Assembly (NCBI RefSeq): GCF_030247195.1
Contig: NC_080670.1
Span: forward strand, 35,307,934 to 35,371,933
Direction of reading: 5' to 3'
DNA: 64,000 bases
Source: Topomyia yanbarensis
Lineage: Eukaryota > Arthropoda > Insecta > Diptera > Culicidae
The notes beneath the pieces were generated by a model. It was not told the DNA's origin and did no database searches. It saw only the letters and a list, made by a program, of their open reading frames with translations. Shown here piece by piece: positions 1-9,439 of this stretch (the first letter of the stretch is position 1; each line of letters begins with the position of its first letter). The translations under genes and the position numbers were made by a program.

Positions 1-320
1 ATTCTTAGGGTACAGGGCAGTTGCAGGCTTAGTCTGAAAATTTGGAGCTCTAATATACGACGAGTTGTTCATGAGGCCAATGATTTAGCCCCTGAACCGC
101 TAGACCTAGGTGGCCATTTTATCCAATATCGAGCCATTGATTAAACGCTCGGAGTTATCTTTTCATTTTTTTTTATATTTTGTTTGTTAGTTGCCCCCAT
201 ACTGATGCGGACGGATGGATGGATTGATACCCTTGTCAACGCAATTCACCTCATTGTCATGGCACCTCCAGACGGCTGTACTGTCAACTAGCCAAAACTA
301 ACCAGAACTTCACTTAACCT
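1..320. other. No gene recognised
   Basis: I see no open frame with a recognisable product and no repeat structure here. It ends against a minus-strand transposase remnant, so its right part may be the 3' tail of that element, but I could not locate an inverted terminal repeat. Confidence 0.4.
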
Positions 321-324
321 TTGT

Positions 325-581
325 CTATCTCAATGAAGGTAAATGTACATTTCTCCAGGATCCCTTGTATGTGTAGCTTCGTGTCCATACGCAGCTGCAA
401 ACTCCTTGCCAGATCATCAGTTTCCGGGCGAATTTGTGAGCGAAAATATAAAACTTTTGTTCGAGAAGCTGCCTGAAATCTACGTTAACATAGGTTTCGT
501 CGTCCATAAGAAGGCATCCTCTGCATTGCGTAAAAGCCCGGTCGTATAACGTCCACTCGTGTATTTTGACTACTAGATTCT
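325..581 (-). pseudogene. Tc1/mariner transposase remnant, catalytic part
   Basis: The minus strand encodes about 88 residues with the block LLMDDETYVNVDFRQ followed by KFARKLMIWQGVCSC. The same blocks occur in the DD37E transposase at 53153-54217 (MDDETYIKADFKQ, SKYLIWQAICSC). This is the first catalytic aspartate region of an IS630-Tc1-mariner DDE transposase, which cuts and pastes DNA at TA sites. The frame then runs out; the second D and the E are absent. The N-terminal part lies at 1143-1394 on the same strand, separated by a SINE insertion with a 19-bp target duplication. It is a dead fragment. The family is clear; the subfamily is inferred from similarity to the other copy. Confidence 0.75.
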
Positions 582-1142
582 TCTCCATCATACTGTTTGG
601 TTGATTGAGCTTGAGCTTGAGCTTGTGCGACCACCCCTGGCTGCTACTCCGTTATCGATCTGGACTAGCTGAAGTTGCACAGAGAATAAGTAGATAATTA
701 TGCTTGAGAATAGCGAAACATCTTTCAATGTGCAACTCCTGGTAATCCTAAAGTTTTGATCAATACCGGCGCCGGCCAGGCCCGAACGTAGATCGCGGAA
801 GGAAAGGGAAGGAAAGGTTAGTCCGATACTTGCTTTTGCTAGAGGCCGTTGCACACTCCACAAGTATCACAGGAGGAGGATATTTTTGTTAGTAAGAGTA
901 TAGAAGTTGGATCACTTCTTCTTTACCGACGCCAGAGAGGTGACTTCACTATCTGGACTAGATATCGATCCACCAAACTCATGGGCCGGGGACCAACGGC
1001 TTTACATCCCCGAAGGAAGACGTGACCACAGATTTTTTACCTCAGAAAAATCTCAACGACCTCGGCTGGAATTGAACCCAGGCAAATTGGAATGAGTGGC
1101 GGTTACGCTTACCGCGCCGTCGGTCTTCTCCATCATACTGTT
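579..1142 (-). mobile_element. tRNA-derived SINE inside the mariner remnant, with 19-bp TSD
   Basis: Identical 19-bp direct repeats (579-597 and 1124-1142, starting TCTTCTCCATCATACTG) bracket a 526-bp insert. Read on the minus strand the insert begins with a degenerate tRNA-like head (B-box-like GTTCAATTCCAGC), continues with a body shared with the SINE at 31845-32100 (CTCTCTGGCGTCGGT), and ends near 598 with a tandem CAAGCTCAAGCTCAAGCTCAA-type tail. A tRNA-like Pol III head, a tandem 3' tail and a long TSD fit a LINE-mobilised SINE. Mosquito Feilai-type SINEs are the closest family I know of, but I cannot confirm the name. The insert sits exactly between the two halves of a transposase gene. 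Confidence 0.8.
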
Positions 1143-1394
1143 CAGTTGCTTGGAGAAACGGAGTTAACGAAACCGTGCTCACAGACGGGTCCTCCGGATA
1201 GTACTATGGCTGCTGCCATATTTTTTGGCTACATCTCCACTGAAGAGTTCCTTGATCGACCTTAACACCTTGCAGATCCGTTGCCGATCCATCGCTCCAG
1301 CATCACGTTTGCTTTGAAGCTTTCTTGTTATACTTTTGCGCTCACGAAACCGCTTGGAAATATCTATCAAGGCACAAACGGAAAATTTCAACAC
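1143..1394 (-). pseudogene. Tc1/mariner transposase remnant, N-terminal helix-turn-helix part
   Basis: The minus-strand frame contains SIKELFSGDVAKKYGSSHST followed by IRRTR, a helix-turn-helix like the DNA-binding domain of Tc1/mariner transposases. It lies directly upstream, on the minus strand, of the catalytic fragment at 325-581 once the SINE is removed. The stretch that normally links the two domains is shortened, so deletions preceded or followed the SINE insertion. It is non-functional. Confidence 0.6.
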
Positions 1395-2031
1395 TTCTCG
1401 CGATATTTTTAACCCTCAAAAAGGCAACCGGGTCTCAGAGGCCCGGCACGTTACAATTTTTTAGTTACAAAAAAATATGTATGCAGTATAAGCTTGGGCA
1501 TGGAAATTTTGATAAGTAGCTTTGAAATCTATAACAAAAATAAAGAATTGTGAAATTTTCATCTATGGGGTGATGCGCAGCTATGTTTGAATTTTTTACA
1601 TGCACAAAAAGGCAAGCCGGGCCTGGCAGGCCCGGTGTGCATGCAATATTTACTAGTAATACCACGGGTTTTATACATTAATATTTATCTGAAAAAAACA
1701 TTTTGATGAGTTCATCTTCATATTAGCAGGAATTTTTTTCATATTTCGATTGATTTTATCTTTACCTTTTCTTATAAAAAAAAAATCTTGAAATTTTGAG
1801 CGAATTCTATACTTTTCTTTTATAAGAAATGTAAAAATAGCATACGATAATGACGTGTGTCATATTTTTTTGGGTAAATCCTTTAATTCACCCACTGTGA
1901 TCTACTTGACAATTATTTGGATACAATATAACCTAACTCTGTCGTTATTGTCTATTTTTGTTGTCTATTCTTTGCGTTATAGTTGTCGTAATTATTCAAA
2001 TTGTAGGATCTAAAAGCAACAAAAAATTGAA

Positions 2032-2335
2032 ATGGCTATAAGACGATATGCCCATGCTTTCAATCGTCTCAAAGAATCTGAAATAATGGAAGAAATTCGA
2101 GCAAATTCAACAGTAGACGATTCCGAAACTGATTTGCAAAGCGAGGAAGAAGATGTGAATGATATTGCTTCCGACGATAAATCTGATGCAGAAAAATATG
2201 AATATGTACTCCGGTTATGCATCAGAAAAAATTAATAGCAACCCAGAAACATTTATTGATCGTGTTCAAACGAAATGGAGCTCAGAACCAATCGACAGTC
2301 GACGTGATCTTCCGAGTACTCACCTTTTGGAAAAA
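2032..2335 (+). pseudogene. piggyBac-like transposase, N-terminal fragment
   Basis: An ATG frame of 67 codons starts MAIRRYAHAFNRLKESEI and has an acidic stretch (DDSETDLQSEEEDV), as usual at the N-terminus of piggyBac transposases. After a frameshift near 2200-2235 the reading continues in the neighbouring frame with ETFIDRVQTKWSSEP, resembling the tryptophan-containing block just before the piggyBac catalytic domain. The homology stops where the interspersed repeat begins. The location inside TTAA-flanked ends supports the call; the protein similarity alone would be weak. Confidence 0.5.
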
Positions 2336-3035
2336 ATGACCTTTTTACATTCATCGCCTTATACGCTGAAATCAGGATTTGCTGCGTGTTCGTACTCATC
2401 ATCCTGTAATTCCGGAACCGGAAGTCGGATCAATTAGAAATTCAACAGCAGCCAATACGAATGCTGTACCTTTAATTTGAAACCAAGTTTGTAAAAATCG
2501 GTAAAGAATTCGCTGAGAAATAGGTATGACATTATCTTAAGAACTTGGTAAGTTCCCCCGGGGCATCAAGAACCGCCATAGCTGGCCAATGTGGCCGAAG
2601 TGCCTTCGGTGGGTCATTAATGATCTAGACATGCAAAGCCAAGTAATGTTGCACATATTTTAATATATATTGCATAATTTGGACATTATGGTGGTATCAG
2701 TTTCTATGGAAATTTGCTGTGTGATTGTACTCTTCAACACGTAACTCCAGAACCGAAAGTCGGATCAATCAAAAAATCAATAGCGACCGATGGGAAGGCT
2801 GCGCCTTTCATTTGAGACTAAATTTGTACAAATCGGTCCAGTCACCTCAGAGAAAAATCGGTGAGATTGTTTGCCACATACATACATCCATACATACATA
2901 CACACACATACATACATTTTACGATCTCAACGAACTGAGTCGAATGGTATAAGAGATTTGGCCCTGCGGGTCTCCGTTAAAAAGTCGAAATTTCGACCGA
3001 TATCATAACCTTTCTATATGAGAACGGCAAAAAGG
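2335..3035 (-). repeat. Microsatellite-bearing interspersed repeat (minus copy)
   Basis: The inverted sequence of the repeat described at 54773-57976. It contains the module anchor around 2800-2860 (ATTTGTACAAATCGGTCCAG), an ACAT/ACAC microsatellite at 2876-2918, and the head motif CCTTTCTATATGAGAA near 3012-3027. It is inserted in the piggyBac-like element and replaces most of its coding region. Confidence 0.75.
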
Positions 3036-3112
3036 AGCTTGAATTTAGACGGGCCTGAGAGGCCCGCTTGCCCTTTAATGTTAGGATTTTAGCTTGCCTT
3101 CACAAGGGTTAA

Positions 3113-3256
3113 TTGAGAAAGTCGGGTTCTCTCTGTCTCTTTCTCTCTTTTCTTTCTGGAGGTTGAAAAAATCCAGATCTCTTAAATACTTCCTTAAATT
3201 TCTTAAATAATTCAAATGCATTCTGAAAATAATTCAAATATATCTTGAAAATAATT
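3113..3256. repeat. Degenerate minisatellite, left part
   Basis: Loose tandem units of roughly 25-35 bp built on TTCTAGTACACCCTCAAAA-like words. It continues into the 240-bp repeat and resumes at 6171. The same repeat in the opposite orientation occupies 14150-15870. Confidence 0.55.
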
Positions 3257-3496
3257 CTAGTACACCCTCAAAACAATCCTAGGTGACCTATAAAACCATT
3301 CTAATACACCTTCAAAGAACGAGCTTAATCTGAGCTTTTTATTGGACTGTTGAAACAATTACAATGCCTTCCTTCCTACCTAATACATCCCTAAAACCAT
3401 TTTTCTACACTTTTAAAACAATTGCAATGTTCCCTAAAATTAATTCTATTACTCCTTCAAACCCATTATAGAATGCTTCTGAAACTACGCCATTCT
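3257..3496. repeat. 240-bp target-site duplication, left copy
   Basis: This stretch is repeated at 5931-6170 (constant offset of 2674 bases) with no mismatch that I can find. The two copies directly abut the 5' and 3' ends of the LOA-type LINE. The simplest reading is a very long target-site duplication made during insertion. Confidence 0.85.
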
Positions 3497-3497
3497 T

Positions 3498-5705
3498 GCT
3501 ACCGGGTATATCCCGAAAGCATGGCGAGAAATAACTGTTAGATTTATTCCCAAAGGGGGGCGCTCAAGCTATGAAGAAGCCAAGAGTTTTAGGCCTATCA
3601 GCTTAAGTTCTTTTCTTCTGAAAGCTTTGGAACGGATAATCGATCATCACATCAGGAACGTTAGTTTAGTTGAATATCCACTGCACAAAATGCAACATGC
3701 ATATCAGTGTGGGAAATCCACGATCACTCTGCTTCACGATGTTGTTTACAACATTGAGAAAGCCTTCTCGCTCAAGCAATCTAGCTTGGGTGTATTCCTA
3801 GATATTGAGGGTGCTTTTGACAATGTATCCTTCCAGTCTATTCTGGAAGCGACGCGTGGTCATGGGATACCTGCATGTATCTCAGGTTGGATAAACGCAA
3901 TGCTTAGTAACCGCATACTTTGCTCGTCACTGCGACAGGCTGAGATACGGAAGTTGAGTATTTGCGGTTGTCCTCAGGGCGGCGTTCTGTCACCTTTGTT
4001 ATGGAACTTAGTAGCTGACGGCTTGTTGAAGAAACTCAATGAGCTTGGATTTCCAACCTACGGGTTTGCTGACGATTACCAAATACTAATTACTGGATTT
4101 TGCATCGGAACAATCTTTGACTTGATGCAACAGGCTTTAAGAGCTGTCGAACAGTGGTGTCGACAAGTTAAACTATCAGTTAACCCAAGCAAAACTTCAA
4201 TGGTTCTTTTCACGAAGAAGCGAATAACAACCGGGGTTCGTCCCTTGCAGTTCTTTGATTCTGAGCTGCTGTGTGCAGATCAAGTCAAATACGTTGGAGT
4301 CATATTGGATTCCAAACTGAATTGGTCTGCTCACATTGAGTTCAGCGTCAAGAAAGCGTGCATGGCCTTCGGGCAGTGCAGACGAACTTTTGGAAAGACC
4401 TGGGGTCTCAAACCTAAATACATCTATTGGATTTACACGACAATTGTACGTCCAATACTGTCATACGGATGCCTTGTGTGGTGGTAGAGGGGAGAGGTGG
4501 TGACAGTCCAGTCAAAGCTAAACCATCTGCAAAGAATGGCGCTCATGGCGTTGACTGGTGCTTTCACCACGACTCCGACTGCTGCTCTTGAGGCACTTCT
4601 AAATATCAAACCATTACACATACACTTAAAACAAGAAGCACTATCATGTGCATACAGACTACAGGTTACTGGGCTTTGGAACAGTAATCATGTTGATCTT
4701 GCTACCAGTCATACACGATTGTGGTCACAAATGGTTACATGGGGTGAAGATATTCTTGCTCCCAGCGATATTACACTCACTTGTAGTTTTCCTTACAGGA
4801 CATTCCATGTTAAGATTCCCTCTCGAGAGGAGTGGTTGTCTGGCTTTATGGAAAGACAACAACAAACGCAAGTGGTTTGTTACACTGACGGTTCTCTGAT
4901 GGAGGGACGTGCTGGTGCTGGTGTCTACTGTCGTGAAATGAGACTGGAACAATCTCACTCACTAGGTAGATACTGTACTGTATTCCAAGCAGAAATCTTT
5001 GCGATTATGTGCGGGGTGCAATCGGCCCTTCAACTGAGTTTGTCCGGCAGAGTTATAAACTTCTGCTCCGATAGTCAGGCTGCAATCAAGGCCCTTAGCT
5101 CAGACAAATCCCGGTCCAAGCTAGTGATCGCGTGCCGAACCCAAATCGAAGAACTAAGCATTGTCAACACTATCTACCTTGTCTGGGTGCCCGGACATTG
5201 CGGTATTACTGGAAATGAATGGGCTGACGAATTGGCCAGGGCAGGTTCAGCGATTGACTTCGTTGGTCCTGAGCCCGCGCTGCCAATTTCGACAAGTTGG
5301 ATAAGGGAAAAAATACGGTCCTGGGCTTCGTCCGAGCACCGCAATTATTGGAGAAATCTACAAACGTGTCGCCAAACTAAGGCGTTTCTAGAACAACCAT
5401 GCCCAGTGGTTTCGAAAAATCTCTTACATTTTTCGAAGCTCCACTGCGGCATGCTGACCAGGGCTTTAACCGGCCACTGCAAACTCAATTATCACATGGC
5501 AACTATTCAGCGCGCTGAGTCTTTTTCATGTGATCTTTGTGAATCCGACTACGGAACTTCATATCATCTGATATGCAACTGCCCAGCGCTAGCGCAATTG
5601 CGATTACGAGTCTACAGCCGTCCTTATATAGACGAAACCATGTTTGGTCGACTGAAACTCAGAGACATACTAAAGTTTCTTATCCAATGTGGTAAAGAGC
5701 TTTAG
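3498..5705 (+). pseudogene. LOA-type LINE ORF2: reverse transcriptase plus RNase H, one premature stop
   Basis: The frame is open from the truncation point at 3498 (IPKAWREITVRFIPKGG) to TAG at 5703-5705, interrupted only by TAG at 4485-4487 in the context VWW-stop-RGEV, probably CAG to TAG. The RT palm motifs FLDIEGAFDNV, GCPQGGVLSPLL and FADDYQIL are intact. RNase H carries all expected acidic residues: YTDGS, QAEIFAI, CSDSQAAI and GHCGITGNEWADEL. A C-terminal Cys/His block (CDLCESDYGTSYHLICNCP) follows. The enzyme would copy its own RNA at a nicked target. With no endonuclease domain and a stop between RT and RNase H this copy cannot move by itself. An ATG-initiated product from 4497 would be RNase H only. 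Confidence 0.85.
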
Positions 5706-5930
5706 GCTTATTCGCAGGCAAGTTGAACTACTTGTGAGTTTAATTTACCTGTTGTTTATTTTTTGTTTTGTGCTGTTTCTCCCACCCTTCCAAGTCTACT
5801 TCCCCACACCTCCTTGTCCTTTCCTTCCGCTCAGGAAATGATGAAAACACACGGCAAGGCACAAATCCCCGACTATGTACGGGGAACGTGCCATTTGAGC
5901 CAATATATTCTGATTCCTGATTCCTGATTC
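5706..5930 (+). other. LINE 3' UTR and terminal TGATTCC repeats
   Basis: Non-coding tail of the LOA element. It is closely matched by 62035-62234 and ends in two to three TGATTCC repeats rather than poly(A). No other feature is seen. Confidence 0.7.
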
Positions 5931-6170
5931 CTAGTACACCCTCAAAACAATCCTAGGTGACCTATAAAACCATTCTAATACACCTTCAAAGAACGAGCTT
6001 AATCTGAGCTTTTTATTGGACTGTTGAAACAATTACAATGCCTTCCTTCCTACCTAATACATCCCTAAAACCATTTTTCTACACTTTTAAAACAATTGCA
6101 ATGTTCCCTAAAATTAATTCTATTACTCCTTCAAACCCATTATAGAATGCTTCTGAAACTACGCCATTCT
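5931..6170. repeat. 240-bp target-site duplication, right copy
   Basis: Exact partner of 3257-3496, starting CTAGTACACC immediately after the LINE tail and ending ACGCCATTCT. The minisatellite continues afterwards from 6171. Confidence 0.85.
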
Positions 6171-6420
6171 AGTTCATTTAAAACTGTACTAACACATCTT
6201 TGAAACCATTGTAGTACACTCGTAAAACAAACATAGTAAACCTTCGAAACCATTGTAACATATCACCAATAATCAGACTCTCCACTTCTTCCGGTTTGCA
6301 CTAGTTAATTCCTTAAATCATTTACAACACACCCCTGAAACTATTTTAGTGCATACCTAGTAGAATTCTAGTACACCACTTTTCGTTGTTATGAATTGAT
6401 AAATCTGTTTTTATTTCTAC
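6171..6420. repeat. Degenerate minisatellite, right part
   Basis: Continuation of the AGTACACTC...AAACCATT repeats that were interrupted by the LINE. No gene. Confidence 0.5.
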
Positions 6421-6526
6421 TATATTATTATGATATTATGATAATATTAAATAAATTTGGAGACTTAGAACGAAAAACAGTTCTTAAACTCATATTATGT
6501 GTGGCATTGTACTAAGTCATTCAAAA

Positions 6527-6769
6527 GTCGGACGCAGCTGGGTACATCACAAAGCGGTCACCAATGACTGTTTATTAGTTATATGTACATTAACGATTCA
6601 GAGTTGTACTAGAATGGTTCTTGGAGTAAATTTGAATTCCCTTTACTTACTAAAATTAATTCATATTAACTCCTAGAGCCGTTCTAGGACAACTCTGAAT
6701 CGTTAATGTACATATAACAAATAAAGAGTCATTGGTGGCCGCCTTGTGATATACCTAGCTGCGTCCGAT
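6527..6769. mobile_element. Foldback MITE with ~100-bp inverted arms
   Basis: The left arm begins TCGGACGCAGCTGGGTA (6528) and the right arm ends, in reverse complement, TCGGACGCAGCTAGGTA (6769). Each arm is about 100 bp and shares TTATATGTACATTAACGATT and CAGAGTTGT. A spacer of roughly 45 bp separates them. No coding capacity. I could not assign a target duplication with confidence. Confidence 0.8.
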
Positions 6770-7430
6770 ATGCGATAAGCAGGAATCACAACCAGTTGCC
6801 TAAAACGTACGTAACAGTTTTACGTTGTTGACATCTAGACCTATTAAGGAAATATTTTATTTATAAATATGCTGGGCATATCCCGAGCAACTTCTCAAGG
6901 AACCATACACATCACAGCCCCTTAAGGTTCTACTGAGAAGGCCTCCATATGCGGCCATCTTTGATAACGAAAGAAGCAGTTTTTTTCGGACGGCGTTAAC
7001 ATAGTCTTGATAAAAACTAATAAATGATACTTTAACAATGCCCCGAATACATTGACTGGTTTTCATGTAGATTGTGTAAGAGGGAACGAATAAAAATAAA
7101 ATCTCCATTTTGTCTGTCAGTGTGGCCTTACACGATCTTATATTTAACGCCCTCTAAATCTTATTAATAGTGTCCAGCAGAACCAAAATATTTAAGAAAT
7201 TCTTCGATTTTTTTACTCCAATAATTAAAGTAGACATCAACCAGACAAAATTAATAAAAAGCGACAGACGGATCATCTTCAGAAGGTGACTACTCCCCTA
7301 ACATCTCCCTATCCACGACGGAAAAAACTACCTATACACACACACCATGGGAACGGAAATAAAATCGATTCTGTTTAACGATCGCCGATCTATAACGTCA
7401 TAATCACAGTTATTTGCCATATCTCATCGT
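6770..7430. other. No gene recognised
   Basis: AT-rich sequence without a supported product or repeat. The longest frame (minus strand, 83 codons) has no recognisable motif and looks like chance. Confidence 0.4.
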
Positions 7431-8500
7431 CTCACACTGGATTTCGTTTCGTTTTAGGCTGGAGAGTCAATCGACGACGACGACCACGATGTGGTGACGA
7501 CGACGACGACCACGACAACGAAGACACACGACGATCAGGGATAGCGCCGATGAGTTCGATTGAGCAGATAATTGGATACCCGGCTGAAACCGGGCATCGT
7601 GGGAGAGTCAGGCTCGTCGACCTTGAAACTGGGAAGCAAAAATGTGCGCGCACGATTGATGCCTCTTCTCTGCCTTCGCCGAGAAGCGGCGCATCATCAA
7701 CCTGTTGCATTGTGCCGGGCGAAGCGCCAGGCGCGCAAAGCCTATGCATATACGCACATACAGGCAAACCTGTATGAGAGAGAGAGCAGCTCAGCTGTTT
7801 TGATTCCGACCCCTGCAACGGCGGCCGGTCCCGTTCGTCTGTTTGTATGTGTGTGCGTGAATTTGCGAGAAATTATTGTTTCAGCAGTTCAATTTATGTG
7901 TGCAGTAAGCCGAGCTTCCCCGGGAAACGTCAACTCAACCGGAAGATGTCCGTAAAGTGAGCTGGTGCATCTTAATTTGTACCAATTGCCACAGACAATG
8001 GGATGGAAACTTGTAAAGGGAGAAGTTGGAGAAATGATTTGGTTGGAATGGGATCACAGCTGTGAGCAAGTTTAAAAGTTGCAGTTTTCGACAGCGTTGT
8101 ACAACTTGTCCAGCGTCTAATTAGAGTAATTTAATCCGATTAGAAAACTACTAAGAGGTTTATTTAATAAAGTTATATCGCACACGAAACTATCACAAAT
8201 TTTTGCTCAGTAAAATTCCGAATTGTGAATGAAATTGAAACATATTTGAATGTTACATTCGCATCAGGTCAGCTTATCTACCTCAAGAAAAAGAACTTGA
8301 ACAAGGGAAGCATTAAAACCATCAAAACAACATTCGACGAACACAATTCGGCAATTAAATTTTAAGCCTTCAAATTTACAATAATCAAATGATGGTGGAA
8401 CGTCTGCTAATCTACAACTCCGGCCAACTGGCGGATCGCGGTAGGTAGCCAAACGAATCGGAAACTGTCAAGTGTGACCGAAGTACATACGAGAGAGTTC
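7430..8500. other. Unique, GC-richer intergenic DNA
   Basis: A GAC/GACGAC simple repeat (7478-7518) is followed by frames of up to 128 codons that overlap each other on both strands. None has a recognisable domain, and the codon pattern does not favour one frame. It lies just upstream of the candidate promoter at 8501 and could hold regulatory DNA. I assign no gene. Confidence 0.35.
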
Positions 8501-8532
8501 AGTGACGATTTAAGTCATAAATTGCAAAGACC
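8499..8532 (+). promoter_or_regulatory. Candidate Inr + DPE core promoter, TSS at 8501
   Basis: The arthropod initiator TCAGT lies at 8499-8503. AGACC at 8528-8532 matches the downstream promoter element consensus RGWYV at exactly +28 to +32 from the initiator A. No TATA box is seen. TATA-less Inr/DPE promoters are common at insect developmental genes. A chance match at the fixed spacing is about 2 percent per TCAGT, so this is suggestive only. Confidence 0.4.
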
Positions 8533-9270
8533 GTCGCGTTTTGTAACTGGAGGAAGTGGAGAGTCGTCGTCTCTGAATCGATGTCGATGAGCAGGTTGAG
8601 CGAGACCCCTCGGAACAGAACAGAGGTAGAAAAAAAACAACGAAAAACTGTGCAGTGTTGTAGCGTGTTTTCGATTCTCAAGAGGCCCAGCTGCAAACAC
8701 ACTAATTATTCCGTTTGTGTGTAAGATAATTTGTGAGGAACTGTAGTCGAACCCGTAGAAGAACGATGGAAGAAGCGGCAGGCGGTACACGTAGACACCG
8801 CCGTGTTCCGGCGGCCCGATGTGCGATCTGTTTTCGGTTCGGGGTTTCGCGTGCTTTTACAAGTTTGTTACAAAACAGGTGCATCCAGCTGGGAGATCCC
8901 TTCGTGCCGCGTTGCCTGAGCTGCGGCCATTTAAGGCCACGGGCCCTAAATCGAGGGATTTTTTTTGGGCTTCGTTATTATTATTAGTAGGTGATATTTG
9001 AAAAATATTAAACGATGTTGGTTGGGAGCAGGTGATGGGACTTTTTGACGAGGCAGCGACTGATTCGACCATAAAGCGGTTTGTGGTTGAGAGGCGCTGC
9101 ACCAAACATGCGAAAGGGAACCCTAGCCAGGTTTTGAAGTTTTCAGTTTGGAAAATTTTTCCATTGTTTCGATGAGCCAGTGGCAGTGAATCGACGGAGC
9201 AAGTGCCGGATTTTAGGCTAACTTTGGACTATGGGAACAATCCTCTCAACATCCTATAAAACGCTGTGAG
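8501..9270 (+). other. Possible 5' leader exon of an unidentified host gene
   Basis: Downstream of the candidate promoter the sequence is unique and richer in G+C than its surroundings. It has short ATG frames: 47 codons from 8581 (MSMSRLSETPRNRTEV) and 73 codons from 8766 (MEEAAGGTRRHRRVP, with a CAIC...CLSC pair). Neither resembles a protein I know. Possible splice donors are GTAGAA near 8625, GTGATG near 9032 and GTGAGT near 9267. If real, this is a 5' UTR exon with the coding exons outside the window or far downstream. Transcript data would decide. Confidence 0.25.
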
Positions 9271-9439
9271 TGTATAGACTTTGTCTAATTAGGAAACATC
9301 GTTTACTTTGTTTTTTCAAAAATTAGTCTAGGCCTAGTTGAATAGTTTACTATTTTCGGTGTTTTTACAATTTTTACAAATTTACATTTTACAAACTTCT
9401 TGAGCGACTTAGTACAATGTCACAATTAACCCTCTTAAG

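Larger units (their letters stand above)
1409..3112. mobile_element. piggyBac-like element remnant with TTAA duplication
   Basis: TTAA tetranucleotides at 1409-1412 and 3109-3112 flank inverted ends: CCCTCAAAAAGGCAA on the left and, reading inward from the right, CCCTTGTGAAGGCAA (11 of 15 identical). TTAA duplication and a CCCT start are hallmarks of the piggyBac superfamily. Each end carries a nearby GC palindrome (1429-1446; 1614-1635; 3051-3066). Between them lie a short transposase N-terminal fragment (2032-2335) and a copy of the microsatellite-bearing repeat (about 2335-3035). The catalytic domain is gone. Boundaries are well supported; the superfamily call rests on TTAA, the ends and the fragment. 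Confidence 0.65.
3497..5930 (+). mobile_element. 5'-truncated LOA-clade non-LTR retrotransposon, copy 1
   Basis: A 2434-bp LINE lacking ORF1 and the endonuclease. It starts inside the reverse transcriptase region and keeps the RNase H domain, the 3' UTR and a terminal tandem repeat (TGATTCC units, 5909-5930), an ending seen in LOA-type elements. RT blocks GCPQGGVLSPLLWNLVADGL and FADDYQIL plus a C-terminal RNase H are the LOA/I-like arrangement; the mosquito element Lian is the named relative I would compare first. The flanking duplications are identical, so the insertion is recent. Copy 2 at 60289-62234 shares the same 3' end. Confidence 0.85.

Noticed and set aside
7432..7955. Overlapping frames of 75-128 codons on both strands
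   Set aside because: They conflict with each other and have no domain or codon signature; the openness follows from a GC-rich patch with GAC repeats.
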